Both the position numbers and the translations under genes were made by a program. A stretch of 21,517 bases of DNA from an uncultured Clostridia bacterium. GTDB taxonomy: Bacteria > Bacillota > Clostridia > Christensenellales > UBA1242. The notes under the pieces were generated by a model. That model searched no databases and was not told the DNA's origin. It saw only the letters and a list, made by a program, of their open reading frames with translations. Below, one piece after another: positions 1 to 7,304 of this stretch. Within the stretch, counting starts at the first letter, position 1, and every line of letters begins with the position of its first letter. The stretch covers positions 1 to 21,517 of the forward strand of contig CAMYXB010000004.1 in NCBI GenBank assembly GCA_947303145.1. The letters run 5' to 3'.

Positions 1-1318
1 GATTGTCGAAAAACAGCACCCCTTTGACATATGTCACATAAGTATACTCCATATCTCCTGTGTAGGCGTATAGGTCTCTGTCCATACTGCTGTCAAAAGA
101 GCCATACACGCTTTCATATATTCTGCTAAAGAGCAGATAATTGGCGAGGGAGTTGTTCGTCTTCTCCTCGATATTCACGCCATAACCCTCGTTATTTTTG
201 TAGAAGAGAAGTGTGGAGTATTCCGCCAGCCCCTCGTCCATCCAAGCATGCCTTATGGCATCATTTCCCACTATGCCATACCACCATTGATGCGCCGTCT
301 CATGAATGATGACATTAATATAGTCCGCCTCGTCCTCAATGTCGCTGGCTATGTATACAAGGGTGGGATATTCCATGCCTCCATGCACGAAGTCCGCCTT
401 GACTATGCTGAATGTTTCATAAGGATATTCTCCAAATAACCTTGAAAAAGTATTTATTGCATCAATGCCTGCTTTAAGATTTTTCTCGCTATTATCATCA
501 TCGAAGTAGTAATAACTCACATTTACGCCACCACATTTGTCACTTATTACAGAGAATTTGTCACTCATGACAATTGCGAAGTCTCTCACACACTTCGCCT
601 CTGCGTGAATATTTCTTTTGTCTCCCATCACTTGTTCGCTTTTTGTGCCAGTTGTTGCCACAGTGAATTTTTTATCGCAAGAGAAATCTATATTATAATT
701 GGCGAGTTGGCTATAAAAAGGGTCGCCATTAGATGAGTATGCATCTTGTCTAAATTCTCCGTCCTCATACACACAGCAGATGGGATAAAAATTGCCGAAA
801 TTATATGTGTTTTCTCCATATCCCAGCCTGTGACAGACATTGGGTAGTAATAGGGAGAAGTCTATGTCTATATTCACTCTATCGTCTGGATAAATGGGCG
901 AAGTAAGAGGCACTTCGAGAATATTGTCGTCACTACCAGTTATCTTGGCTATTATGCTCTCATTATTCACTTTGACTGCATTTATGTCTATTTTTCCCTC
1001 ACTAAAGCCACTCTTGTATGCCTTTTCGAAGTTTGCTCCACTCACTACTTTGCTTTTCGCTCCTTGACGGAAACTATTGGCATATAGGTGGAAGCAAACC
1101 TTGTCTAGCACTACATTGGTGGAGTTGATATAGTCCACGCCCTCGCTCCCTGTCAAAATCTTGCTCTCGTCATCAAAGGACAAAATTAGGTTGTATGTAG
1201 TCAAATTTTTAGATATGTCATCTAGTGATTTGTTGCACGCCATAATTGGCAGGCATAATATACATAAAACACCGAGCAATATCCCACACAAATTTTTTTT
1301 ACATATTTTTTTGTTCAT
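1..1318 (-). CDS. M1-family zinc metallopeptidase, lipoprotein (partial, C-terminus outside window)
   Basis: Translating the minus strand from the ATG at 1318-1316 gives 439 codons with no stop before the window edge, so the C-terminal part is missing. The N-terminus is a hydrophobic signal ending in a lipobox-like IMAC (Cys28), implying an exported, lipid-anchored protein. HETAHQWW (His339, Glu340, His343), with a Glu 19 residues after the second His (WMDEGLAEY), is the HEXXH-X18-E zinc site of M1 aminopeptidases. GGMEYPT about 20 residues upstream fits the GAMEN-type exopeptidase motif. The family trims peptides from the N-terminus. A Shine-Dalgarno (GGAGGGAG on the minus strand, about 1322-1329) sits just before the start and lies in a hairpin. 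Family is firm; substrate is unknown. Confidence 0.9.
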   Translation of the reverse strand, partial: MNKKICKKNLCGILLGVLCILCLPIMACNKSLDDISKNLTTYNLILSFDDESKILTGSEGVDYINSTNVVLDKVCFHLYANSFRQGAKSKVVSGANFEKAYKSGFSEGKIDINAVKVNNESIIAKITGSDDNILEVPLTSPIYPDDRVNIDIDFSLLLPNVCHRLGYGENTYNFGNFYPICCVYEDGEFRQDAYSSNGDPFYSQLANYNIDFSCDKKFTVATTGTKSEQVMGDKRNIHAEAKCVRDFAIVMSDKFSVISDKCGGVNVSYYYFDDDNSEKNLKAGIDAINTFSRLFGEYPYETFSIVKADFVHGGMEYPTLVYIASDIEDEADYINVIIHETAHQWWYGIVGNDAIRHAWMDEGLAEYSTLLFYKNNEGYGVNIEEKTNNSLANYLLFSRIYESVYGSFDSSMDRDLYAYTGDMEYTYVTYVKGVLFFDN

Positions 1319-1323
1319 TTTCT

Positions 1324-1356
1324 CCCTCCGTCATTTCAATATTTTTATGACGAGGG
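1324..1356. promoter_or_regulatory. Hairpin covering the ribosome binding site of the M1 peptidase gene
   Basis: Positions 1324-1334 and 1347-1356 form a 10-bp stem with one bulged base (C1329) around a 12-nt loop. On the minus strand the 3' arm contains the GGAGGG Shine-Dalgarno of the peptidase gene. On the plus strand the hairpin is followed by a T-run (1360-1366), so it could instead stop rightward antisense transcription. Which strand matters cannot be told from sequence. Confidence 0.45.
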
Positions 1357-1527
1357 CTCTTTTTTTATGTCTTTTGTCACTTTTCGAACATAAGTTCCAC
1401 AAAACATATCTAATAGACACCATTTTGACATAATTTATGCTAAAAGCAAGTGCGATTTACTGTAAAACTTGTCAATATTTGTCAGATAATGTAATTTAAT
1501 TAAAAATAATTTTTTATTTGGTGTTTT

Positions 1528-2094
1528 ATGAACTATAGGGGATTGTTCGTGTTCTTAATTATGCTTTTTAGCATAGCCATATTCGCTTGCACTCCCTCTG
1601 CACTTACTCTGCCATATTATTACACATCTTTCAATATTCGTCTTGAGGTGGGAGAAAGTCTCAATCTTTTATCCCTGCCACATGAGACGAATTTGACACC
1701 TAGTGATATATCTCTTCGCACTTCATCTCCCATATTGGAGATAAATGGACTGAACATATTAGCAGTGGACAAGGGAGACGCCACCTTGTATGTCATAGAG
1801 ACTGCATCGCAATCTGTTTTGTCCTCAATAGAGGTCAAAGTGTTGTCTAAAAACACCACCGACATAACATATAGCGTGGAGCACACTGCATCTTCTACGG
1901 AAGATAGTTATATCCTCTCACTTTTTTATCTAGGCGAGAATGTGATTGATTTTGATTTTTCTGTGGATAGCGATAGTGTGTCTGTCTACAAAATGGCCAG
2001 CAATCTATACATTTCTTCTCCCATAGGCGAAACTTTTTCTATCACAGTGACGATTTTTACTTCTTTCATCGTTATCTCTTTCCCCATTTATTAG
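1528..2094 (+). CDS. Putative lipoprotein with a bacterial Ig-like (BIG2-type) domain
   Basis: 188 aa. The N-terminus is a signal sequence ending in IAIFAC (Cys21), a plausible lipobox, so the protein should be anchored outside the membrane. Residues about 37-105 have the BIG2 pattern: a 'VGESLNL' opening, a middle strand with 'INGLNILAVDKGDATLYVI', and alternating hydrophobic strands. The remainder is beta-rich with no known motif and ends in a hydrophobic stretch. The ribosome binding site is weak (GGTG at about 1518). It is divergent from the peptidase gene and upstream of walJ. Domain assignment is by pattern only; function unknown. Confidence 0.6.
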   Translation: MNYRGLFVFLIMLFSIAIFACTPSALTLPYYYTSFNIRLEVGESLNLLSLPHETNLTPSDISLRTSSPILEINGLNILAVDKGDATLYVIETASQSVLSSIEVKVLSKNTTDITYSVEHTASSTEDSYILSLFYLGENVIDFDFSVDSDSVSVYKMASNLYISSPIGETFSITVTIFTSFIVISFPIY

Positions 2095-2112
2095 GTGCAG
2101 AAGAAATTTTTT

Positions 2113-2141
2113 TTGTATTTTTTCTTTTTTTATGATATATT
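2113..2141 (+). promoter_or_regulatory. Candidate promoter for walJ
   Basis: TTGTAT (2113-2118), 17 bp, then TATATT (2136-2141). The -10 is good and the -35 weak. The predicted transcript would start near 2148, just before the GAAAGGAAG ribosome binding site. An in-frame ATG at 2132 falls inside this element and has no Shine-Dalgarno, which argues for the downstream start of walJ. Confidence 0.4.
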
Positions 2142-2173
2142 CATTCTTTAGAAAGGAAGAAAAACTTTTACTT

Positions 2174-2965
2174 ATGAGAACAGTCAATTTATCCAGCGGA
2201 AGTCGTGGCAACTGCACATATATAGAGTCCAATCTAGCCAAGGTGATGATAGATGAGGGACTCTCCCTTATGTCTATCGAGGAGAAACTAGGACAAATAG
2301 GTGTCAGTGGTGATGAGATAGATGCCATATTGCTCACACATGAGCATGTAGACCATATTGGTGGTATCAAATATTTCCTCAAAAAGCACAGAAAAGTCAA
2401 GATATATATCCCATCATATGTCCAGCACTATGGCATAAAGAAGGTGGACGAACTCCCCGATGGACAGATAGCGTGGTTTAATACTAGCGAGTTTTTTATC
2501 AAGGACATCAAGGTCACTGCTTTCATTCTGCCACATGACAGCAAGTTCTGCCTTGGCTATAGTCTGCAGTTTGCGGGGAAGAAAGTGAGTTATGCCACCG
2601 ATTTAGGATATGTCTCGCCTGATACATTGAAAGAACTTTGGAGTAGTGATATACTATTTATTGAGAGCAACCATGACGAGACCATGCTTATGAAAAATCC
2701 TCAATACCCCATGGCACTTAAGAAGAGAATTTTGAGCAACAATGGACACTTGTCCAATGTCGCTTGTGCCACAGCCCTATTATCACTAGTATCTACAGGA
2801 GTGAGGCAAGCAGTGCTGTGTCACTTGAGCGAAGAGAACAATTCGCCCGCTCTCGCCTACAACACAGTGAGAGATTTCCTATGCAAAAATGGCGTGATAG
2901 AGGGCAAGCACATTTTTATTGATGTGGCATATCAGCACAAAATAGGCACTATCTTTAATTTATAG
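2174..2965 (+). CDS. walJ: WalJ/YycJ-type metallo-beta-lactamase-fold hydrolase
   Basis: 263 aa from the ATG at 2174. The start MRTVNLSSGSRGN is the conserved WalJ/YycJ N-terminus. THEHVDH (His56, His58, Asp60, His61) is the metal-binding HxHxDH motif, followed later by ATDLGY, ESNHDE, GHLSN and CHLSEENN, which supply the remaining ligands of this fold. In Bacillota the gene typically accompanies the WalRK cell-wall regulatory genes; it has been linked to DNA repair and to coordinating wall synthesis with replication. The Shine-Dalgarno GGAAG at about 2155-2159 has a long spacer of roughly 14 nt. The downstream occurrence of rlmH matches the usual walJ neighbourhood. Confidence 0.9.
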   Translation: MRTVNLSSGSRGNCTYIESNLAKVMIDEGLSLMSIEEKLGQIGVSGDEIDAILLTHEHVDHIGGIKYFLKKHRKVKIYIPSYVQHYGIKKVDELPDGQIAWFNTSEFFIKDIKVTAFILPHDSKFCLGYSLQFAGKKVSYATDLGYVSPDTLKELWSSDILFIESNHDETMLMKNPQYPMALKKRILSNNGHLSNVACATALLSLVSTGVRQAVLCHLSEENNSPALAYNTVRDFLCKNGVIEGKHIFIDVAYQHKIGTIFNL

Positions 2966-2974
2966 GAGTTGGTT

Positions 2975-3892
2975 ATGGAGAAGAAAGTTAATTTTGGCGC
3001 AGTGTTTTTAGTGGCTATAGCCCTGTCTATAGCATGCTCCATTGCTCTGTCTTTTGTAATATCTTTTATTGTGATGTTTACTCAGTCGAGTGTGACGGAC
3101 ATAAGTTCCAGCGAGGTCTTTATATACACCAGCGCCATTCTGCCACAAATATGCTTTCTAGGCATATATCTATATGTTAGACACAGATATGGCTCATTTG
3201 CTCCTGTATTTAGCAAAAACAAGGAATTCAAGTGGTATATTTTTGTCCCAATTATCGTGGTTTTGGCAATAATCACTCTGCTTGGCAGTCTCAATTTTGC
3301 TCACCTTATCGAGTATTTATTGTCCAAAGTCGCCACTCCCAAAAGCATTTCTCTAGCAGTGGATAATGTCCCCACCCTAATAATGTCCACACTCTTTATG
3401 TGCCTTTTGCCTGCTGTGGTGGAGGAACTTCTTTTTAGAGGGGTTATGTTTGGCTCTTTAAGGCAGAGATTTAACTTACCCATGTCAGTTTTTTTGAGTG
3501 CGCTGGCGTTTGCTTTGATGCATATGTCCATGTTCTCATTCGTGCACCAATTCTTACTTGGCATCATACTCGCCCTTCTTGTTTACTATACAGGTTCGCT
3601 AGTCTTTGGCATGGTGTTTCATTTCATCAATAATTTCAGCGTGATACTCATAGAATACATCTATTCAGCCAGCTTCCCACTACTCATTGAAGATTACTCC
3701 GCTAGCAATATATTCATTATTCTAGGCTTGCTACTCGTAGCAATACTCGTTCTCACTCTTTTCTTTTTAACAATTAGAAAGAGGAGGAAGGAGACACCTC
3801 TCATGAAGCCACAGAAAGGAGGGAATGGTCTCGTGCTTGTCTCCTTTATATTGGCTGTAATGCTCAATATTCTTTTCACATTTATTGCATGA
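2975..3892 (+). CDS. CPBP-family intramembrane metalloprotease (first of two)
   Basis: 305 aa, strongly hydrophobic, about eight membrane segments. VVEELLFRG (Glu150, Glu151, Arg155) is the EExxxR motif; LMHMSMFS at about residue 182 and HFINN at about residue 221 supply the further conserved His and Asn of the CPBP (Abi/CaaX-protease-like) family. Such proteins cleave substrates within the membrane; the target here is unknown. The ATG at 2975 lies 6 nt after AGGAG (2964-2968); a TTG at 2969 touches that Shine-Dalgarno and is unlikely to start. It follows walJ by 9 nt, so the two are probably co-transcribed. Confidence 0.9.
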   Translation: MEKKVNFGAVFLVAIALSIACSIALSFVISFIVMFTQSSVTDISSSEVFIYTSAILPQICFLGIYLYVRHRYGSFAPVFSKNKEFKWYIFVPIIVVLAIITLLGSLNFAHLIEYLLSKVATPKSISLAVDNVPTLIMSTLFMCLLPAVVEELLFRGVMFGSLRQRFNLPMSVFLSALAFALMHMSMFSFVHQFLLGIILALLVYYTGSLVFGMVFHFINNFSVILIEYIYSASFPLLIEDYSASNIFIILGLLLVAILVLTLFFLTIRKRRKETPLMKPQKGGNGLVLVSFILAVMLNILFTFIA

Positions 3893-3935
3893 TAGGGAGA
3901 TTATGGTGCAAAATATCTTTAACTTTGAGGGAAAT

Positions 3936-5063
3936 ATGAAGAAAAAATCAATACTTAATAGTTCGCTTATCACATACTTTGTTATGCTCATGCTATTCGT
4001 CTTACTTAGACTATTTATCAGCATGGTCTCTCTTCCGCTCAGCGATACAGCCACAGACGTCATATTCACGTTAATTATTCAAGGCGGGCTGATGTTTTGC
4101 CTGTCTATATTCATGTTTTCTGCACTTGCTAGGCAAAAGACTTCTATCACATTCAAGCAATTTGGATACAATAAGATAGGCTTTTTGCCCATCATCTTGT
4201 GCGTAGTGATAGGGATAGCCTGCTATATCCTCAACACCTTTGTAGCATCATTTTTTAGCAGCATCATATCACTACTTGGCTATGAGCGTGTGCCATCTGT
4301 CCCATCTTCTACAGCGGACTATTCCTTCCTTGCATTTTTGCTACAAGTATTCATCGTGGCCATTCTCCCAGCCATTGGCGAGGAGACCGCCCATAGAGGC
4401 CTTTTGCTCCATGGAATGTCCAAACTCGGTATAATGAAAGCACTTCTGTTTTCCTCCCTCCTATTTGGACTAATGCACATGAATGTCAATCAATTCTTTT
4501 ATGCCACCATTCTGGGATTTATAATAGGTGTGGCGGTGATAATCAGCAAAAGCATCTGGCCAGGCATCATCATTCACTTTATGAACAATTATCTCAGCAC
4601 ATATTTTTCGTTTGCCATGCAAAATGGCAATAGGTGGCCTCTAGGCAATTTCACTGAATGGCTGTCGTCAATGCTTTATGGTGATGGAAGCATCTTCTCA
4701 TTATTTATAAGAAGTGTGTTATTTATGGCATTGATTTTAGGGCTCATTGTGTTTTTATTCGTGAGACTTCTAAGGCACACTAGGATAAAGAAAGTGGAGA
4801 ATATGCTCCATGATATATCCAGCATAAATGGAGAACTAGACGGCGAGGCAGACGGCGTAAAAAATGGCGAATTGTCATACAATATGAATAGCATCAATAA
4901 AATCATGGGGGAATACAATATAAAAAGCGTAGGACATATGATATTCACTGATTTGGAAGAGATGTATCACAAGCCCAGTATTTTAGAGCAAGCGTGTCTT
5001 ATCTCTTGCATAGTTCTAGGTTCATTCGTCACCATTAGCACATTTATATGGGGAGTGCTGTGA
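3936..5063 (+). CDS. CPBP-family intramembrane metalloprotease (second of two)
   Basis: 375 aa membrane protein with the same signature: GEETAHRG (EExxxR at about residues 148-153), LMHMNVNQF and IIHFMNNYLS. It is longer than the first copy through a cytoplasmic hydrophilic stretch (about residues 285-345) before a last membrane segment. I chose the ATG at 3936 (MKKKSIL) because GAGG ends 5 nt upstream. Alternatives are ATG 3903 or GTG 3906, which use the GGGAG at 3895-3899; these would put the start 11-14 nt after the previous stop. The stop overlaps the rlmH start. Tandem placement suggests an old duplication, since the two differ widely. Confidence 0.85.
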   Translation: MKKKSILNSSLITYFVMLMLFVLLRLFISMVSLPLSDTATDVIFTLIIQGGLMFCLSIFMFSALARQKTSITFKQFGYNKIGFLPIILCVVIGIACYILNTFVASFFSSIISLLGYERVPSVPSSTADYSFLAFLLQVFIVAILPAIGEETAHRGLLLHGMSKLGIMKALLFSSLLFGLMHMNVNQFFYATILGFIIGVAVIISKSIWPGIIIHFMNNYLSTYFSFAMQNGNRWPLGNFTEWLSSMLYGDGSIFSLFIRSVLFMALILGLIVFLFVRLLRHTRIKKVENMLHDISSINGELDGEADGVKNGELSYNMNSINKIMGEYNIKSVGHMIFTDLEEMYHKPSILEQACLISCIVLGSFVTISTFIWGVL

Positions 5064-5533
5064 TGTATAAGATAAACATAGTCTGCACTGGCTCCCTAAA
5101 AGAACAATATTTCAAAGAGGCTCAAGAGGAATATCTCAAAAGGCTTAGTAGATTTTGTGATGTCAAGGTGACGGAGTTTGGCGAAACTCGCCTCTCATCA
5201 TCTCCCTCAACTAGCGAGATTGCCACCGCCTTAGATAAAGAATACGACATCATTTCCTCGCACCTTAAAGGGAAAGTCTTTGTGTTATCACTAGAGGGCA
5301 AGCAATACGATAGCGAGGCGTTTTGTAAGAAATTATTCGATAGTTTTTCCATGTCAGATACCATCACATTCGTCATTGGCAGTTCCTATGGTCTCAGTCA
5401 AAAGTTGAAGGGAAAATATGACAATATCTGTTTTTCCAAGATGACATTTCCTCACCATTTGGTCAGGATTTTCCTTGAAGAGCAGATTTATAGGTCATTT
5501 ACTATCAAGAACAATATTTCTTATCACAAATGA
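5063..5533 (+). CDS. rlmH: 23S rRNA (pseudouridine1915-N3)-methyltransferase RlmH
   Basis: 156 aa, the normal length for this SPOUT methyltransferase, which methylates pseudouridine 1915 in helix 69 of 23S rRNA using S-adenosylmethionine. The C-terminal part is diagnostic: FVIGSSYGLS (SAM-binding loop; the usual GGS is GSS here), then FSKMTFPHHLVRIFLEEQIYRSF and a terminal NNISYHK. The ATG at 5063 overlaps the preceding stop (TGATG) and lies 7 nt after GGGAG (5051-5055). An upstream in-frame ATG at 5048 has no Shine-Dalgarno. Translational coupling to the protease gene is likely. Confidence 0.95.
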   Translation: MYKINIVCTGSLKEQYFKEAQEEYLKRLSRFCDVKVTEFGETRLSSSPSTSEIATALDKEYDIISSHLKGKVFVLSLEGKQYDSEAFCKKLFDSFSMSDTITFVIGSSYGLSQKLKGKYDNICFSKMTFPHHLVRIFLEEQIYRSFTIKNNISYHK

Positions 5534-5560
5534 ATATTTTTTTTTCATATCCTACATATA

Positions 5561-6448
5561 ATGGACGATTTTGATAGACTATTGGAGCGGGAGAGAGATG
5601 CCTTATCCACTTATAGACATTTCTCAATTGGCAAGACGGAGTGGGGACAGGAGATATATTGCTTCGCCTTAGGCGAGGGGAAAAGAAGTATTCTTCTGCA
5701 GGGAGCGATGCATGCAAGGGAGTATATCTCTAGTTTTGTCCTATTTGATTTGATGGAATATCTATCGCACTTTTATTTGCCAGTGAAAGTGTATTTTATT
5801 CCCATTATAAATAAAGATGGAGTGGCTCTTTGTATTAAGGGAAATAAATTAAAAAATACAAAAAAATATCAAAAAATGCAAAAAAATATCAATTTTTTCA
5901 AAAAATTAAGCGAAAATGATATAAAAATTGCAAAAAATCTACTCAATAGGTATGATGTATCACTTCTTAAATCGAATGGAAAAGGAGTGGACCTTAATGT
6001 GAATTTTGATTGCGATTGGGGTGGTGGAAAGCACAACTTTTTTGCTTTCCCATCTCTCGAAAATTATATAGGCAGAGCACCTTGTAAAGCCATGGAAAAC
6101 AAAAGTCTCATCTCATTTACGAAAAAGATTATGCCAAGTGTGACTCTCAGTTTTCATAGCAAAGGTGAAGTGTTTTACTATGGATACATGGGTGAGAGTA
6201 GAGAAGTTAGAAAAAAAAATAAGATATATCGCCACATTATACACAAGTCCACAGGATATAAGGCCGTTTACACGAAGCGTAGCACTGGTGGATACAAGGA
6301 TTGGTGTGTTATGTCACTCTCCATTCCCGCTTTTACTATAGAACTGGGAGAGGACTCGCTCTCTCACCCCATTTCTTCCCATCATTGTCACGAAATATTT
6401 GCCAAAGTCAAGAGTCTTGTGTTAGACTTATCTAAAGAACTGGTTTAA
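5561..6448 (+). CDS. M14-family zinc carboxypeptidase/endopeptidase
   Basis: 295 aa, no signal peptide, so probably cytoplasmic. Zinc ligands are visible: GAMHAREY (His51, Glu54) and SFHSKGE (His199); the catalytic Glu is in FTIELG (Glu261). The usual DLNRNF is DLNVNF here (residues 144-149): the Arg that binds the substrate carboxylate in classical carboxypeptidases is Val. This is compatible with cell-wall peptide endopeptidases (gamma-D-glutamyl-diamino-acid type), which I favour. A Lys/Asn-rich insert (residues about 97-130) is encoded by phased A-tracts. No Shine-Dalgarno precedes the ATG, and a TATAAT (5557-5562) overlaps it, so the start is uncertain; TTG 5582 is an alternative. Confidence 0.85.
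   Translation: MDDFDRLLERERDALSTYRHFSIGKTEWGQEIYCFALGEGKRSILLQGAMHAREYISSFVLFDLMEYLSHFYLPVKVYFIPIINKDGVALCIKGNKLKNTKKYQKMQKNINFFKKLSENDIKIAKNLLNRYDVSLLKSNGKGVDLNVNFDCDWGGGKHNFFAFPSLENYIGRAPCKAMENKSLISFTKKIMPSVTLSFHSKGEVFYYGYMGESREVRKKNKIYRHIIHKSTGYKAVYTKRSTGGYKDWCVMSLSIPAFTIELGEDSLSHPISSHHCHEIFAKVKSLVLDLSKELV
5851..5937. other. Phased A-tract array (predicted curved DNA) inside the M14 gene
   Basis: A-runs of four to seven begin at 5851, 5860, 5871, 5880, 5900, 5913, 5923 and 5932, with a T-run at 5893. Spacings are mostly 9-11 bp, near one helical turn, so intrinsic bends should add up. The stretch encodes a Lys/Asn-rich insert outside the catalytic motifs. Confidence 0.6.
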
Positions 6449-6464
6449 TTTCAGAGGAAATAGT

Positions 6465-7256
6465 ATGGACAAGTTTATGCTTATGGCGTATAAAGAGGCT
6501 CTCAAGGCCTTTAGAGCGGGAGAGGTGCCAGTGGGCTGTGTCATCGAAAAAGATGGCATAGTCATAAGTCGTGCTCACAACGAGAGGGAGAAGAGGCAGT
6601 CCGCCATTTGCCATGCCGAAGTGCTGGCTATTGATAGAGCATGCAAGAGACTTCATTCCTTTCGCCTAGAGGGGTGTAATATGTATCTCACACTGGAGCC
6701 TTGCCCCATGTGCACTGGTGCCATAATAAATAGCAGACTAAAATCTCTCCACTTCGCCACTTCTGACTCCCACTATGGCTGTGCTGGCAGTAGATACAAT
6801 CTCACAGCCGACAAAAGTTTCGAGCATATAGTGGAAGTGGAAAGAGGTGAAATGGAAGAAGAATGCACTCTTCTTCTCAAGTCTTTTTTCGAAAAGGTGA
6901 GAGATAAGAATAGAGCAAAATCTTTCCTTGAAAAACACATCTCATATACGAAAACTCAAAAGGAAGTTTTTTCAAAAAATCTTCAAAAAAATGACAAAAA
7001 ATGCGAAAAAATTAAAAAAAACACGCTTTTTTCGATAAAAATTGATGATTTTGCATTAAATTCATTCATTTTTTGTGATGAAAGGGAGCAGGGGCTTTGC
7101 AAGTATATTTTAGAGGTTATAGGCAGTTTTGATGTATTCCTAGTGCTTAGCGAAGAGGACGATGAGACTTGTCTAGATGAGGCACTCTCTCATTTTAAGA
7201 AGGGCACACAGGTCAAGATTATCTCGAATGACGGGAAGAAGATTGTTCGTATTTAG
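6465..7256 (+). CDS. tadA: tRNA-adenosine deaminase TadA with a C-terminal extension
   Basis: 263 aa. The first 150 residues are a complete TadA: GEVPVGCVI, HAE (His50, catalytic Glu52) and PCPMC (Cys80, Cys83) bind zinc. TadA converts the wobble adenosine of tRNA-Arg(ACG) to inosine. TadA proteins are usually about 150-170 aa; here roughly 100 residues follow: a Lys/Asn-rich linker (about 160-187) encoded by phased A-tracts, then a small unknown domain (about 188-263) with hydrophobic strands (FDVFLVL, VKIIS). A Shine-Dalgarno AGAGGA (6453-6458) lies 6 nt before the ATG. Core function is firm; the extension is unrecognised. Confidence 0.93.
   Translation: MDKFMLMAYKEALKAFRAGEVPVGCVIEKDGIVISRAHNEREKRQSAICHAEVLAIDRACKRLHSFRLEGCNMYLTLEPCPMCTGAIINSRLKSLHFATSDSHYGCAGSRYNLTADKSFEHIVEVERGEMEEECTLLLKSFFEKVRDKNRAKSFLEKHISYTKTQKEVFSKNLQKNDKKCEKIKKNTLFSIKIDDFALNSFIFCDEREQGLCKYILEVIGSFDVFLVLSEEDDETCLDEALSHFKKGTQVKIISNDGKKIVRI
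6967..7032. other. Phased A-tract array (predicted curved DNA) inside the tadA linker
   Basis: A-runs begin at 6974, 6985, 6996, 7006 and 7014, flanked by T-runs at 6967-6972 and 7027-7032. Spacings of 11, 11, 10 and 8 bp are close to helical phase. The stretch encodes the Lys/Asn-rich linker between the TadA core and its C-terminal extension. Confidence 0.65.
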
Positions 7257-7258
7257 AC

Positions 7259-7286
7259 TTGATATGTGATTTGATTGTGATATAAT
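7259..7286 (+). promoter_or_regulatory. Sigma-A-type promoter for the GlmU-like/pth/mfd operon
   Basis: TTGATA (7259-7264), 16 bp, TATAAT (7281-7286), with an extended -10 (TG at 7278-7279). It begins just after the tadA stop and predicts a start near 7293, within the short leader of the next gene. No terminator separates tadA from it, so readthrough is possible. Confidence 0.75.
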
Positions 7287-7304
7287 ATAAACGATGGAGA
7301 GAAT

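Noticed and set aside
248..439. Plus-strand 63-aa ORF
   Set aside because: Lies antisense to the M1 peptidase zinc-site region, has no ribosome site and no family features; it is a shadow frame.
2132..2173. N-terminal extension of walJ
   Set aside because: No Shine-Dalgarno; the codons lie in a probable promoter -10 region, and family members start at the MRTVNLSSGS position.
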